Positions 10,801 through 19,980 of a stretch of DNA of 64,000 nucleotides are shown here, piece after piece. The position numbers were made by a program, and so were the translations under genes. The DNA lies in contig JASANC010001779.1 of assembly GCA_030248135.1 (NCBI GenBank), forward strand, positions 61,008-125,007, written 5' to 3'. The notes below the pieces were generated by a model that worked only from the letters and a program-made list of their open reading frames with translations, ran no database searches and was not told the origin of the DNA. Source of the stretch: Theristus sp. LFF4_11. Taxonomy: Eukaryota > Nematoda > Chromadorea > Monhysterida > Xyalidae. The stretch's first letter is position 1. Every line of letters begins with the position of its first letter.

Positions 10801-12746
10801 CCGTCAGGTGGTGCGCTTGCCGTCAGGTGGTGTGCTTGCCGTCAGGTGGTGTGCTTGCCGTCAGGTGGTGCGCTTGTCGCCAGATGGTGCGCTTGCCGTC
10901 AGGAGGTGTGCTTGCCGTCAGGTGGTGCGCTTGCCGTCAGGTGGTGTGCTTGCCGTCAGGTGGTGCGCTTGTCGCCAGGTGGTGCGCTTGCCGTCAGGTG
11001 GTGCGCTTGTCGCCAGTTGGCACGCTTGCCGTCAGGTGGTGCGCTTGTCGCCAGTTGGCACGCTTGCCGTCAGGTGGTGTGCTTGCCGTCAGGTGGTGCG
11101 CTTGCCGTCAGGTGGTGTGCTTGCCGTCAGGTGGTGTGCTTGCCGTCAGGTGGTGCGCTTGTCGCCAGATGGTGCGCTTGCCGTCAGGAGGTGCGCTTGC
11201 CGTCAGGAGGTGTGCTTGCCGTCAGGTGGTGCGCTTGTCGCCAGATGGTGCGCTTGCCGTCAGGAGGTGTGCTTGCCGTCAGGTGGTGCGCTTGCCGTCA
11301 GGTGGTGTGCTTGCCGTCAGGTGGTGCGCTTGTCGCCAGGTGGTGCGCTTGCCGTCAGGTGGTGCGCTTGTCGCCAGTTGGCACGCTTGCCGTCAGGTGG
11401 TGCGCTTGTCGCCAGTTGGCACGCTTGCCGTCAGGTGGTGCGCTTGCCGTCAGGTGGTGCGCTTGCCGTCAGGTGGTGCGCTTGTCGCCAGTTGGCACGC
11501 TTGCCGTCAGGTGGTGTGCTTGCCGTCAGGTGGTGTGCTTGCCGTCAGGTGGTGTGCTTGCTGTCAGGTGGTGTGCTTGCCGTCAGGTGGTGTGCTTGCT
11601 GTCAGGTGGTGTGCTTGCCGTCAGGTGGTGTGCTTGCCGTCAGGTGGTGTGCTTGCCGTCAGGTGGTGTGCTTGCTGTCAGGTGGTGTGCTTGCCGTCAG
11701 GTGGTGTGCTTGCCGTCAGGTGGTGCGCTTGTCGCCAGGTGGTGTGCTTGCCGTCAGGTGGTGTGCTTGCCGTCAGGTGGTGTGCTTGCCGTCAGGTGGT
11801 GTGCTTGCTGTCAGGTGGTGTGCTTGCTGTCAGGTGGTGTGCTTGCCGTCAGGTGGTGCGCTTGTCGCCAGGTGGTGCGCTTGTCGCGAGGTGGTGCGCT
11901 TGCCGTCAGGTGGTGCGCTTGTCGCCAGGTGGTGTGCTTGCCGTCAGGTGGTGCGCTTGCTGTTTTCTTGCGCTACTGCTTGCTGTTACGTGGTGCACTT
12001 GCCATCATGTGGCGCGCATGCCAAGCAATGCAGAATATGAGATACAATGTATCTTGTTACTTAAAAATGAACCTTGTGTGAGTGGTTGGTTTATTCATTT
12101 GTGAGTGTTTATTTGTGAGTTGAAACATTATGTTAATCAACTTTGAGCATGTGTATGACATCTAGCGGATGAAAACAACCTTTCAGGCACCGCGAGTTCG
12201 GAGCTCGACCAGTGGTCGCACAGCAGCAGGTCGAGCGCCGTCGCACATTCGCACTCTACATCGCTCTCGACGCACAGTGCGACGCCTTCGTTGTGGTCGT
12301 CGACCCCGATGAACTCAACAAACAAGCAGCATCAACAAAAATACGAGCTTACGCACGCGACCAGCGAATTTTCTAATGATCACAATCCGAATGAAACCAA
12401 CTCGAATGGCGTAAAACGCGATTATCGATTTCGACTGTTGCACTCGATCAGCTGGTCTGATCTGAACTGCGCTCGGTGGCGTCGGCGGCGGTTGGCGAAT
12501 TCGATTGTCCATGAGAACGAGACTTCCAGTTCGGCTTTACTGCCGACCGATGTTGGTGCCCGTGAAAGTGTTCACCGTCTGAGACGCGTCCGCCGACACG
12601 ACGACCACAATGTGATAAATCACCAAGGTGCCTCCACTGAAACGGAACATTGTGCTGATCCGACTATTGCTGTGGCGCCCTGTGAAACGTTGTCAGAGTT
12701 CTCCCGGTGCCTGAGTTCAAGTTGCTCGAACGTATCAACCATATAA
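1842..12746 (+). CDS. Two-pore-domain (K2P, TWK/TWIK-type) potassium channel, multi-exon gene
   Basis: This is a background K+ channel subunit; the family works as dimers in the plasma membrane. Exons inferred from splice signals and phase are 1842-2305, 2971-3098, 3838-4345, 5595-5836, 5897-~5977, ~6175/6186-6447, 6872-7004, 7306-7406, 7545-8015 and 12187-12746 (TAA). The first four joins keep phase exactly. Visible parts are TM1 (FALLVGYTIAGAFVFLL), the extracellular cap, pore 1 with filter TIGYG (split by an intron inside the Gly codon), TM2 (MIGIPLFLLIL), TM3, pore 2 with filter TVGLG, and TM4 (NFLLILIGLALLSM). The roughly 500-residue cytosolic tail holds an acidic Glu run, an EIGVQTD motif typical of TWK tails as I recall, and a long poly-Ser tract. 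The predicted protein is about 980 residues, long for K2P channels. The join between exons 5 and 6 is uncertain, and a further 5' exon is possible. Confidence 0.88.
2535..2700. repeat. Dispersed repeat in K2P intron 1, related to 14870-15075
   Basis: Both copies share a 'gtgtccggtg'-type terminus in inverted orientation and an internal ACATCACACTCGACGTTTTG-like core ('acatcac..tcgacgttttg'). This looks like a short non-autonomous DNA element. The exact ends are not resolved. Confidence 0.45.
2971..3098 (+). CDS. K2P exon 2: cap end and pore helix 1
   Basis: The acceptor CTGCAG at 2965-2970 joins the AT left by exon 1 to T, giving Ile, and the frame then reads through the cap into WTIHGSLFYAGTLYSTIG. 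The donor falls after ATTG at 3098. Exon 3 supplies GC TAC GGC, so the intron interrupts the first glycine of the GYG selectivity filter. An in-frame TAA about 10 bases before the ATG at 2945 shows that the exon cannot extend upstream. Confidence 0.88.
3478..3638. mobile_element. MITE family A (TA target, CAGT.. inverted ends), full copy
   Basis: Left end CAGTCCAACTCTATAACAT and right end ATGTTATTGAGTTCGACTG are inverted copies, flanked by TA on both sides. A second inverted block, CAGCTGATTGGTTGG with ATGCATGCATTCTGTGC, lies inside. The 161-bp length, TA duplication and CAGT start resemble Tc1/mariner-type MITEs. Other copies lie at 55425-55494 (partial), 56430-56577 and 58943-59105. Confidence 0.75.
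3838..4345 (+). CDS. K2P exon 3: filter 1, TM2, cytosolic loop, TM3
   Basis: The exon begins with the GYG filter and continues through TM2 (MIGIPLFLLIL). A basic, Cys- and Ser-rich intracellular loop of about 90 residues follows, then TM3 (SWALALLVAWVFMSSAVF) and the start of the second pore helix (WSSVYFFFISI). It ends with ATC AG before GTGAGT and joins exon 4 in phase. The loop between TM2 and TM3 is longer than in vertebrate K2P channels. Confidence 0.9.
4640..5530. repeat. Imperfect palindrome built of CCAGTTTTC / GAAAACTGG words in K2P intron 3
   Basis: From about 4640 to 5160 the strand is mostly CCAGTTTTCCAGTT-type words. From 5161 to about 5430 it is the complement, AACTGGAAAACTGG. 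The centre is a perfect 22-bp palindrome at 5151-5172 (GTTGGCCAGTT and its mirror complement). The right edge decays into GTGAAACT repeats just before exon 4. The arms could fold into a long hairpin or cruciform. No coding content. Confidence 0.85.
5595..5836 (+). CDS. K2P exon 4: second pore filter and TM4
   Basis: The exon starts after TTTTTGCAG and completes Ser followed by TVGLGDLVPSKQD, the second selectivity filter. TM4 (FVNFLLILIGLALLSMCVDM) and the start of the C-terminal tail follow. The donor is ACTG|GTGTGT. A GLG second filter is normal for the TWIK-type branch. Confidence 0.9.
6514..6672 (+). mobile_element. tRNA-derived SINE, copy 1
   Basis: Begins GTCACCCTTGTGGC and shares the body 'gacagaaaaactcgat.ggcgcc' and 'ggcgttctgtacgctt' with copies at 22815-23000, 31285-31492 and 52966-53138. 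The tRNA-like promoter boxes are best preserved in the 31285 copy; here the B-box region is partly lost. It lies in an intron of the K2P gene. Confidence 0.65.
7545..8015 (+). CDS. K2P exon 9: Ser-rich tail with coding triplet repeat
   Basis: The acceptor CATGGCAG keeps the frame from exon 8 (AAT G + GC). The exon is rich in Ser, His, Arg and Asp. At about 7802-7862 it contains an uninterrupted (TCA)n followed by TCG/TCC codons coding a run of about 20 serines. The reverse frames of this repeat give spurious poly-Asp and poly-Met frames. The donor is AAAG|GTATGC. Confidence 0.75.
8075..12020 (+). repeat. 19-bp minisatellite array, about 200 copies
   Basis: The unit is TGCGCTTGCCGTCAGGTGG with recurring variants: TGTGCTT, CTTGTCGCC, CTTGCTGTC and a CCAGTTGGCACGC form. 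The array runs from about 8075 to 11960 and degrades to about 12020. It fills the intron between the last two K2P exons. The unit contains no stop on this strand and 19 is not a multiple of 3, so all three forward frames stay open for hundreds of codons with a 19-residue period. These frames are a repeat artefact rather than a gene. Variant units recur in blocks, showing higher-order duplication. Confidence 0.95.
12187..12746 (+). CDS. K2P last exon, C-terminal tail
   Basis: The acceptor CCTTTCAG at 12179-12186 joins the G left by exon 9 to GC, and the frame stays open for 187 codons to TAA at 12744. The sequence is polar, rich in Ser, Thr, His and Asn, with no recognised domain. It is separated from exon 9 by a 4.2-kb intron filled by the 19-bp minisatellite. 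Confidence 0.75.
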
Positions 12747-14430
12747 CCTCAGTGTTTTTTTTGTTATACAGTGATGTAAAAACGGAAATCAACAAAAAGT
12801 TCAGCATTACTTTTTGTTGAGTAACCTGCGGCGGTGTTCAAGAAAATAATACTATGTGAGTGACAGCAATAAAACGTTGCCGGTATTACTGAACAAAGTG
12901 GTGAACTTTTTGTTGATTAAGCTCGGTGTGTGTGTGCCTGGTTGAAAATAATCCAAAAATGTAACTGTGAAGATCATCAATCTTTTATCTGGTGCTAATT
13001 TTTATAGTGGTTTCATGAAAATTTTGTGATAGTTTTGCATAACGTTCATGCAAACACGTTCTGCACTATGCAATGAAACTTCAACAGCATTTTTTGTGTT
13101 CTGAATCACGCGAAATTCCACTTTTTTTCAGAAATTTTTGATTTTCAAATTTATATAAGGAGACCTTATATGCAAGACTTTACGGTATCCCTTTCAAAAA
13201 GTTTGTCTAACAGCCAAACACCCATTATTCAACCTTGGTTACGTAGCATTTGCGACAGCAATGAAGCCACTTTGTTCGGATTAGTGAAGCGATCATGCGA
13301 CGCATGGCTGTTGCGTTTACCTGAATTGTAAAAGGAAGCTCGTTTTTTTGCGATTATCGTTCGAAAATCCGGCATTTTTCATCGCCAACACCATTTTAGC
13401 GAGTCTTCAGTCGTGCACCGAACATGCGGTACTCCGCACACACCCTGTCACAGTGAACTGTTGCAGCAAACAACAAATATGAAAAAAAACTTTAGTCTTG
13501 TTCACATATGGTTTTTCAAACTTCCACGCGGCAATTATTCACACAATGAAGAGATCCAGAACAGTTCAATACTTTTGTCCAGTAACCGCACTTGGTTACA
13601 CAACAGACTTTCTTTGCGGATTATTTGCATTTTTGTTGACAAAATTTTCTACGTGAATTTTAATTCCCACGTAACAGACACACAAAAGTCGAACGAAACA
13701 ACAAAATAATTTCTAGCGGGTGTTACAAAAGCATGCTACACCAATCAATAGCTAACATATATGAACTTTTCCATTCAGCCTCTTTGACAGCGTGATTGTG
13801 ATTTTTCGAATTTTCATTCAAGTGTCGGAGAAACGAGATTCGAGTTAGCGCGCTTCGTTTTCCTGAAACGCACTCAACCCATCAAATTACTCATCACATA
13901 TTTTTAAGATCGGCTTCGATTTTCAAACTCAGAGCATCGAGGCGGCCCGATTGGTGTAATTTGAGTAAATATGAAAACTTTTCAAAACTGTGCCTGGAGG
14001 TGTGCAGGCCAGGTCGGTCGACTCAAAAAACCAGTCTCAAATCTTTGTTACGATAATATCTGCTCCATGTAACACTTTCGTCAGTTGAATGGCTAAATTG
14101 TTTGTACCCGTTGCTGCTCTGCTATCGGGTCGAATCCATCTCAGTCTGGATTCGGATTTGCATTTACATACGGTTTCTTTCTTTAAACCTGTCATCTTTT
14201 TTAGAGATGAGCCAGCGAGTGGGCATACGCAGCCAGCGAAAAAGAGAATGGGATCAGTATGGAAAGAAGACCATCACAAGTGGTATTTAGGGTTCCAACC
14301 AAACCCGATCTTCGCTCATTCTGTAAGCTTAAAAAAAGTTTCTTGTGCTCTGTGCGAAAGAATCTGACAGGTTTGAAGTAACAAACTGTACATATGTGTA
14401 AAAAGACGTAAAAGGCGTTGTCTGCCTCAC
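12747..14430. other. Intergenic region, no gene recognised
   Basis: AT-rich sequence with short random open frames. It lies between the 3' end of the K2P gene (+ strand) and the 3' part of a - strand peptide gene. I found no domain, RNA gene or resolved element here. A further 3' exon of the peptide gene ending at 14431 could lie in this stretch but was not identified. Confidence 0.45.
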
Positions 14431-15267
14431 CTTTATTTCGCATCATTTTCGACAACATTGAACTGAGCCGGTCTGGATCCAGGAAGCGGTTCTGCGACGC
14501 GTGAACCATGCCGCGTTTGCCTGCACGAGAAAAATAGCTGGGCTGAAGGTTAAAACAATCCACGTTTGCGCTGAACGTTCTGGTAATCACCATCACCAAA
14601 CACTTACATGTGTGGCTATGTAAGTTGCAAGCAAGGACTGACCAAAAATGATTTCTTGTCTGAATGAATGTTAGTGGCTGTGCTACATCAAATGAACGAC
14701 AACAAAAAACTTTCCAGTGCTCGACAAGCACGTTTACCGTGTCTTTGTAGCATTTTTGCCAGCATTTGACTGTTCACAGGGTCGCTGCGTTTTGACGGGA
14801 AAAACGGCTGAAAACATTAAAAAAAAAACAAAATCACAAAACCTGAAGTTGGCTAGACGGCACGCACACTAAAAAGGTGTCCATTCTTACACTTGTCCGG
14901 TGCACTGTTCGCCTGGTGTCCTCATGTTCTCCGTGGTCTTCCGAAAATAAAACTGGCAAACATCACAGTCGACGTTTTGAGCCTTGTTTATTTGGTTCAC
15001 ACGGACACACGGCGGCACACCCAAACGGACAGGACATCGGACAGCTTTTTTATGTGCACGCAGCAACGCTAACTTTTTTGTGAAAATTTGTTTGCATATG
15101 AGTTCATGGAAGTACACACAGTATTTGCCTACCGGAATGTATTTTATTTGTTGGTTCTGCAATTTTCGAAAACTCACGTCGAAGTCTGCCTGATCCTCAG
15201 CGTCCGCGACTCCAACTAGCATCAGCAATGTGACAAAAAATGTGAATAACAAAAACAGCTGCCTCAT
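14431..15267 (-). CDS. Putative secreted peptide precursor B (3' end incomplete)
   Basis: Exon 1 is 15267-15178: an ATG followed by a clear signal peptide (MRQLFLLFTFFVTLLMLVG, then VADAED), ending in phase 0 at a strong GTGAGT donor. Exon 2 is 14542-14431: acceptor CCTTCAG, phase 0, 37 codons, donor AAAG|GTGAGG. Exon 2 encodes SYFSRAGKR, a possible amidation plus dibasic cleavage site, followed by GMVHASQNRFLDPDR and a basic Met-rich end. The motif after KR matches that of the neighbouring gene at 18274-19980. No stop codon or last exon was found, so the 3' end is open. The sequence suggests a prohormone-like protein, but no known family is assigned. Confidence 0.55.
14870..15075. repeat. 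Dispersed repeat related to 2535-2700
   Basis: Shares 'acatcacagtcgacgttttg' and GTGTCC-rich inverted ends with the copy in K2P intron 1. It lies in the intron between the two peptide-precursor B exons. Confidence 0.4.
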
Positions 15268-18200
15268 TCTGCTGCCGTTGGCGCAACTTTTCTTCTGAGA
15301 ACAAAAATTGAATGTGCATAAATTTGGAAACAAAGTCTCTCTTTTGCATCCCTATTTTGTAACTAATTTTTGACATTCTATCGGATTCTGTCCTGATACA
15401 TTGAGTTTGGTGGAATGTGACACTAACTCGATTATCACTGAGGCAAGAGCAGCAGCTATTGTAGATGCAGTGATGCTTGAAAGCTAAAAACGCCATATGA
15501 ATGTCACAGCAATTTGTTTTCATCGAGTTGAGGCACATGAACTTTTGCAGTCAACATACACGTATTTCGATGTCAACCCGCTGTTGTTCTAAGCACTGAG
15601 GGCATTATATAACAACGCGCATATCAGTTTGACTTTCCATCCGGAATCCGGGATAAATGAATTATGAAGTGAGGTGGTGACGAAGTGTTGGTCATGCGGC
15701 ACCGAAAGCAGCACAGAGAGAAAAGATGTGCAGCGTGGCAGAACAAAGCAACTGTTTATTGAAGTGCAATGTTGTCAATCAATCGAATTGTAAGACCTTC
15801 GACCATGACAACAGTGGAAACTGAGGGGATTTCTCAAGAACAGAGCAAAAATACAGCTAACAGGGCAACTTTCTAGAAATACAACAACCTTTCTCTCCGT
15901 TGTTTTCTGACACGAACCACAAACAAACACACAGGCACATGCGTCTGGGTACTTTAATTAAAACAAAACGCACATGAATTATGAAAAAAACTAATTTGGT
16001 ATCATATATCGAAAACGCGAAGACTGGGAGCTCTTCTGCTTTCCGCTACGGAGACGTGTCGAACACACCAGCCAGACCGGCACAATGTTTTGCAGCGACT
16101 GACAGCAGTCTTCTTAGCAAGTGTGATGAAAACGTTTTTCTGAACTTTTCCCCGTTATTTTTTCGTTTGTTCAACTTTTGAATTTTCACGGAGCTTTTGT
16201 GAAAATTTCGGTCTTTTTTGGACGAACGAAGAATACAGTGGAACAACAGTAATTTAGGGCTAACCCATAAAAAACGTAAAGGCCTGTTCATACTGACGTA
16301 TGCTGACCTATGGCGACGTACGTCAAAGACACGTTTTCATGAACGGTAGTATGCAATAACACAAAACGTAACGTGCCGTGCCGTGCCGTAAATGCATACG
16401 TCTGTGTATGCCAAACCTATGAACCCAAAACATATTCACTCAGAAAAGATCTTGCAATCTGGGCAGAACATCAGCAACAAAGCAGAATCATGCAACAACT
16501 GGAACAAAACAGTTGTTCCGTTTGTGAATCTGTGATAAAAGTGTTTGAGCACCTAAAAGTGGCGGCGGTTCTGGTGTCAATTTGTTGAAAAACACGTGAT
16601 GTACAACAGAAACTTCGGCCAGCTGGCGCAAAGGTCGCCATTTGCAAAGTGTTTTGAACGGCGACCAAAAAAAGGAGGTCAGTCACAAATACCGGCATAT
16701 TTTTCTTTTCTTTTTGGAGTCGCCGCTTTCGCGCGCGGGATTTTTTTTTTGCATTCTGTTATTTTGAAACAGTGATCGGAAAATTTTTTGAAGCCTCGAG
16801 AATGATTCAAACCCACGTCTCTGATAATGACGTTTTTTTCACGGTGATGAACTTTGCAATGATGACATACAACATGCTGTGTTTGAAAGCTAAAAATTCT
16901 TTTAATCCAGCTCCAGCACATCAAAACAGAAACAAAGTCAACTGCATCAGATTTATGTACCACAGCGCTGTCGTTCACGATGAAACGAGGACTGACAGGA
17001 AAAAAGTGAAGAACAAACTCACGGACCATAAAAAATTTAAAAAATTCATGTCATTACTGGAACTTTGGTAGTTGTCATATTTCACTGAAAGTTATAATCA
17101 CAACCATACAACCTGTTGTGGATTGAAAGAGGTTGTAAAAGTTTTGATAAAAAATGTCAAATAAAAACCTGTTTATGACATCCTCGTTTTAAATAGCAAA
17201 AGCAGCCGTAAATTTTTCACGCTTGATTGCTGAGGAATCAAATTCTCATCTTTGATGATAGCTGCACGTAATCTATGCAGGCAACCACGCTTTTCATTTC
17301 ATGGGTTTTCTCTAAAATTGTACATCCATGTAAATAAACAAAGAGCGCTTCAAGCTTTTCAGTTAAATTGATTTCTGGCTTTCGACAAACTGCAATTTTT
17401 TATATGGTGTGTTCGAAATTGGAAAGCACTTGATCAGTACACGTTGAGAAACTGCAACTTGCCCGAGAAACCAGCAGTTTTACGTGCACGGAGTACACGG
17501 TGTTCTGGGTCCGGTCCGGACACGACGGGCACAATAAGTTTCATGTGATTAAAAACAGATAACGGAAAATGAAACGAACAGAGTTTTAAATAAAAACTTT
17601 CGCTTGACGATCACGTACAGCCACATCGTGTCGAGACCCAAATATGGGAGGAAATCGTACTCTCGTGTCCGTGCGTTTTGATGAAATTTTTCGTTTCGAT
17701 TGCAGAAATTATTTTGTTCTCATGCGTTTCACATGGAACCAATACAAAAAGCGTCTGTCGATGTGTCTCTTTCTTCCGCTCGTTCGAACAAAATAAAAAG
17801 AGAATAATATGCTCAAGACAATTTAGGTTCCATTGTGTATGCGGCCGTGTCACTCTAATGCCACACACACTTGCAAATACCACAAGAGAATTGAAGCTCG
17901 CAAAGGTCAAAGTGATTTTGACACATACAATATGCGAGATATGTTTTTCAAATGTAAACTTTTTATGCTTCAGCGTGATCTTCAAAGTCGCTACGAAAAC
18001 AAAATTTTTGTCAAGCTCATTCATTCCAGTACAAAATCCAGAGATCCATTGTTGCCTTAATTTGTGCAGACAGGCAGAATATCAGCAACAAAAAACAGCC
18101 GCCTTTTTTTGTAACTTTTCGAACAATGTGAAAGAACTGTAAAAAGAAAACCGAAAGAACAAGCATACCAATTCATTCGTACAAAATCGCAAATATATGC

Positions 18201-18273
18201 GCTCCAAGTTTCAAACCAGACAAATGCAGACAAAATCGGTAAAACTGCGAAAGAAACGACGTTTGTGTGCGTG
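15268..18273. other. Intergenic region between two peptide genes
   Basis: No supported gene. An element-like left end, AAGGCCTGTTCATACTGACG, at about 16279 matches the inverted ends of the MITE family seen at 33951-34064 and 27841-28526; its right end is not resolved. A - strand frame at 16046-16160 follows a plausible acceptor and has an RR pair, but no signal-peptide exon could be linked to it. Confidence 0.4.
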
Positions 18274-19980
18274 TCAGTTGAGTTGTTCGTCGTCGTGCAC
18301 CAATTTCTTCATCTGTGCCATCGGGTAGATGCCGAGCAGCCGACGCATCATGCGTGAACTGACGTAGCGCTGCTGGGTGGCGTGGATCTGCTGACGCTTC
18401 GGGGGCCTCGCGTGGCGACGCACGATCGTGATGCGTTCGGGGTGCTGCACGTTTACAAACCGCAAAACCGTTAGTTAAGATGCAGGCGACAAAAATGCGG
18501 CATTGTGGTGAATCGTGGTGTGCGCTTCCCGCCAGGCGATGCGCGCAAGGCGAGCCTTTGTGGTGGATTCGCATAGATTCGCTTCGCTGGCGAGCGTATG
18601 TACGCGGCGACCTTGCGCAACTACAGGGTGGGCCAAAAAAAAGGTTCCATTTTCAAACTGCTGTCACTAGCTGGTGTTTTAATATTATGAGCTGAAATTT
18701 TCAGCACTGATAAAACATATGATGCCATTTTACTGACAAAAATTTTTTTCCGATCTATAATTCCTAGCGCTTACTGTGGCAGATTTTCTAAAAAGCTCGA
18801 AAAATCAACAATTTGACTGAAATGAGTGCAAGAAAAAATTAGTATCAAGATGCGTGATTCAATTTTGAAACTGTTGCGAAGGGGACAAATGAGTCTTTTT
18901 GGATACCCGGGGTATTGATAGTTCAAATCATGCGCTCAGAGTGGAAAGGTCTCACACTTGAATTGCATTTGAGCTGCTCGAGCGAAATTCTGATGTTTCA
19001 CAGCGGACTCGAGTCAGCAGCCATGCGACTGCGACAGAAATAATTGTTCAGTTGACTTTTTGTTTTGTGTGTTGCTCTATCTGTTAATTTGTTTCTTTTG
19101 AAAACTTTTTCTGCGGTTTGAATAAAAACAGTGTTTCAGTTTCAGTTTTCTGCAGTTTCGTCATGGTTAAGTGGACAGCAGAGCAACGGGTCTGGTATGC
19201 TATCTGGTGGGAGCAATCTAAAAGTTTTTCTGCAGTGACTCGCCAGTTTCGCGTAAAATTCAATCCAGCCGCTGCCGGACGAGAACCTTGATCATGATTT
19301 GGATGTCTATGAGCAATGATTCGTTGTGAAATTCTTGGTTAAAAATCCGTTTTTTTTGAAAATTTGGAAATTTTTAAACATTGTGCTGTAAAACTGAATC
19401 TACTTGACCAAACTGGATAAAAATTTTGTCAGGAAAATGGCATCACATGTTTTATTAATGCTGAAAATTTCAGCTCATAATATGGAAATACCAGCCAGTG
19501 ACAGCAGTTTGAAAATGGAACCTTTTTTTTGGCCCACCCTGTACAATGTGCGTATGTACAGGGTGTGCGCACCCAGTAGTACCGCATGGCGAGAAGTGAA
19601 CCACACGAGGCGTGAAGAGAAGAGATATGGTTCAGAAAACACTCAGCACTAAAAGTGTTCCCTGTAAGCACTAAAAGACTCGGGTGATAATGATACAGTT
19701 TTTTTCGATTTGTGGTTTCCATGTTAACGAAATTTCCATGTTATAGTTTCAAGATAATCCACAGATGAGGACCAAGAAAACCTTGGCATTTCGGCACTCA
19801 CTTTGGTCAGTTTTTTTGACCAGTTTTTTGTATGTTTGTGAGTGAGGTCTATCGGTATCCGCTCACTTGTTCGTCATTGTGCTCGTCACCAGCGACGAAT
19901 GACGCGAGAGCGGCGGCGGCGAGCAGGCACAGCGCGATGCAACGTTGCTTCTGTCGCTGCGCTCGATCTACTGTAGTCAT
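18274..19980 (-). CDS. Putative secreted peptide precursor A, two exons, 94 residues
   Basis: Exon 1 is 19980-19867 (38 codons). It starts MTTVDRAQRQKQR, followed by a hydrophobic signal segment (CIALCLLAAAALASFVAG) and an acidic GDEHNDEQ, and ends in phase 0 at GTGAGC. Exon 2 is 18444-18274 (acceptor GTGCAG, phase 0, TGA). It begins HPERITIVRRHARPPKR and continues QQIHATQQRYVSS with several RR and KK pairs. The layout is that of a small prohormone: signal peptide, acidic spacer, dibasic site (KR), basic peptide. The motif KR-x2-IHATQQRY matches KR-x2-VHASQNRF in the gene at 14431-15267, and intron position and phase are the same, so the two look paralogous. The 1.4-kb intron holds a mariner-type element. 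I do not recognise a named family. Confidence 0.62.
18624..19541. mobile_element. Mariner-type element with ~130-bp inverted repeats
   Basis: Both ends read CAGGGTGGGCCAAAAAAAA inward and stay nearly identical for about 130 bp. The element is flanked by TA at 18622-18623 and 19542-19543. Inside, on the + strand from about 19163, a short frame begins MVKWTAEQRVWYAIWW, resembling the N-terminal helix-turn-helix of mariner-related transposases, and breaks after about 40 residues. There is no catalytic domain, so this is an internally deleted non-autonomous copy. It sits in the intron of peptide precursor A. Confidence 0.8.

Noticed and set aside
8075..12020. CRISPR-like array of short direct repeats
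   Set aside because: There are no unique spacers; units abut directly, and the sequence lies in an animal intron.
8091..12104. A 1337-codon open frame and three other long forward frames
   Set aside because: They are produced by a stop-free 19-bp tandem repeat read in rotating frames, with a 19-residue period and no start context or splice support.
18274..18444. Glucagon/PACAP-family peptide, suggested by the HAxQxRY spacing
   Set aside because: The key Gly, Phe-Thr-x-Asp and Tyr positions of that family are absent.
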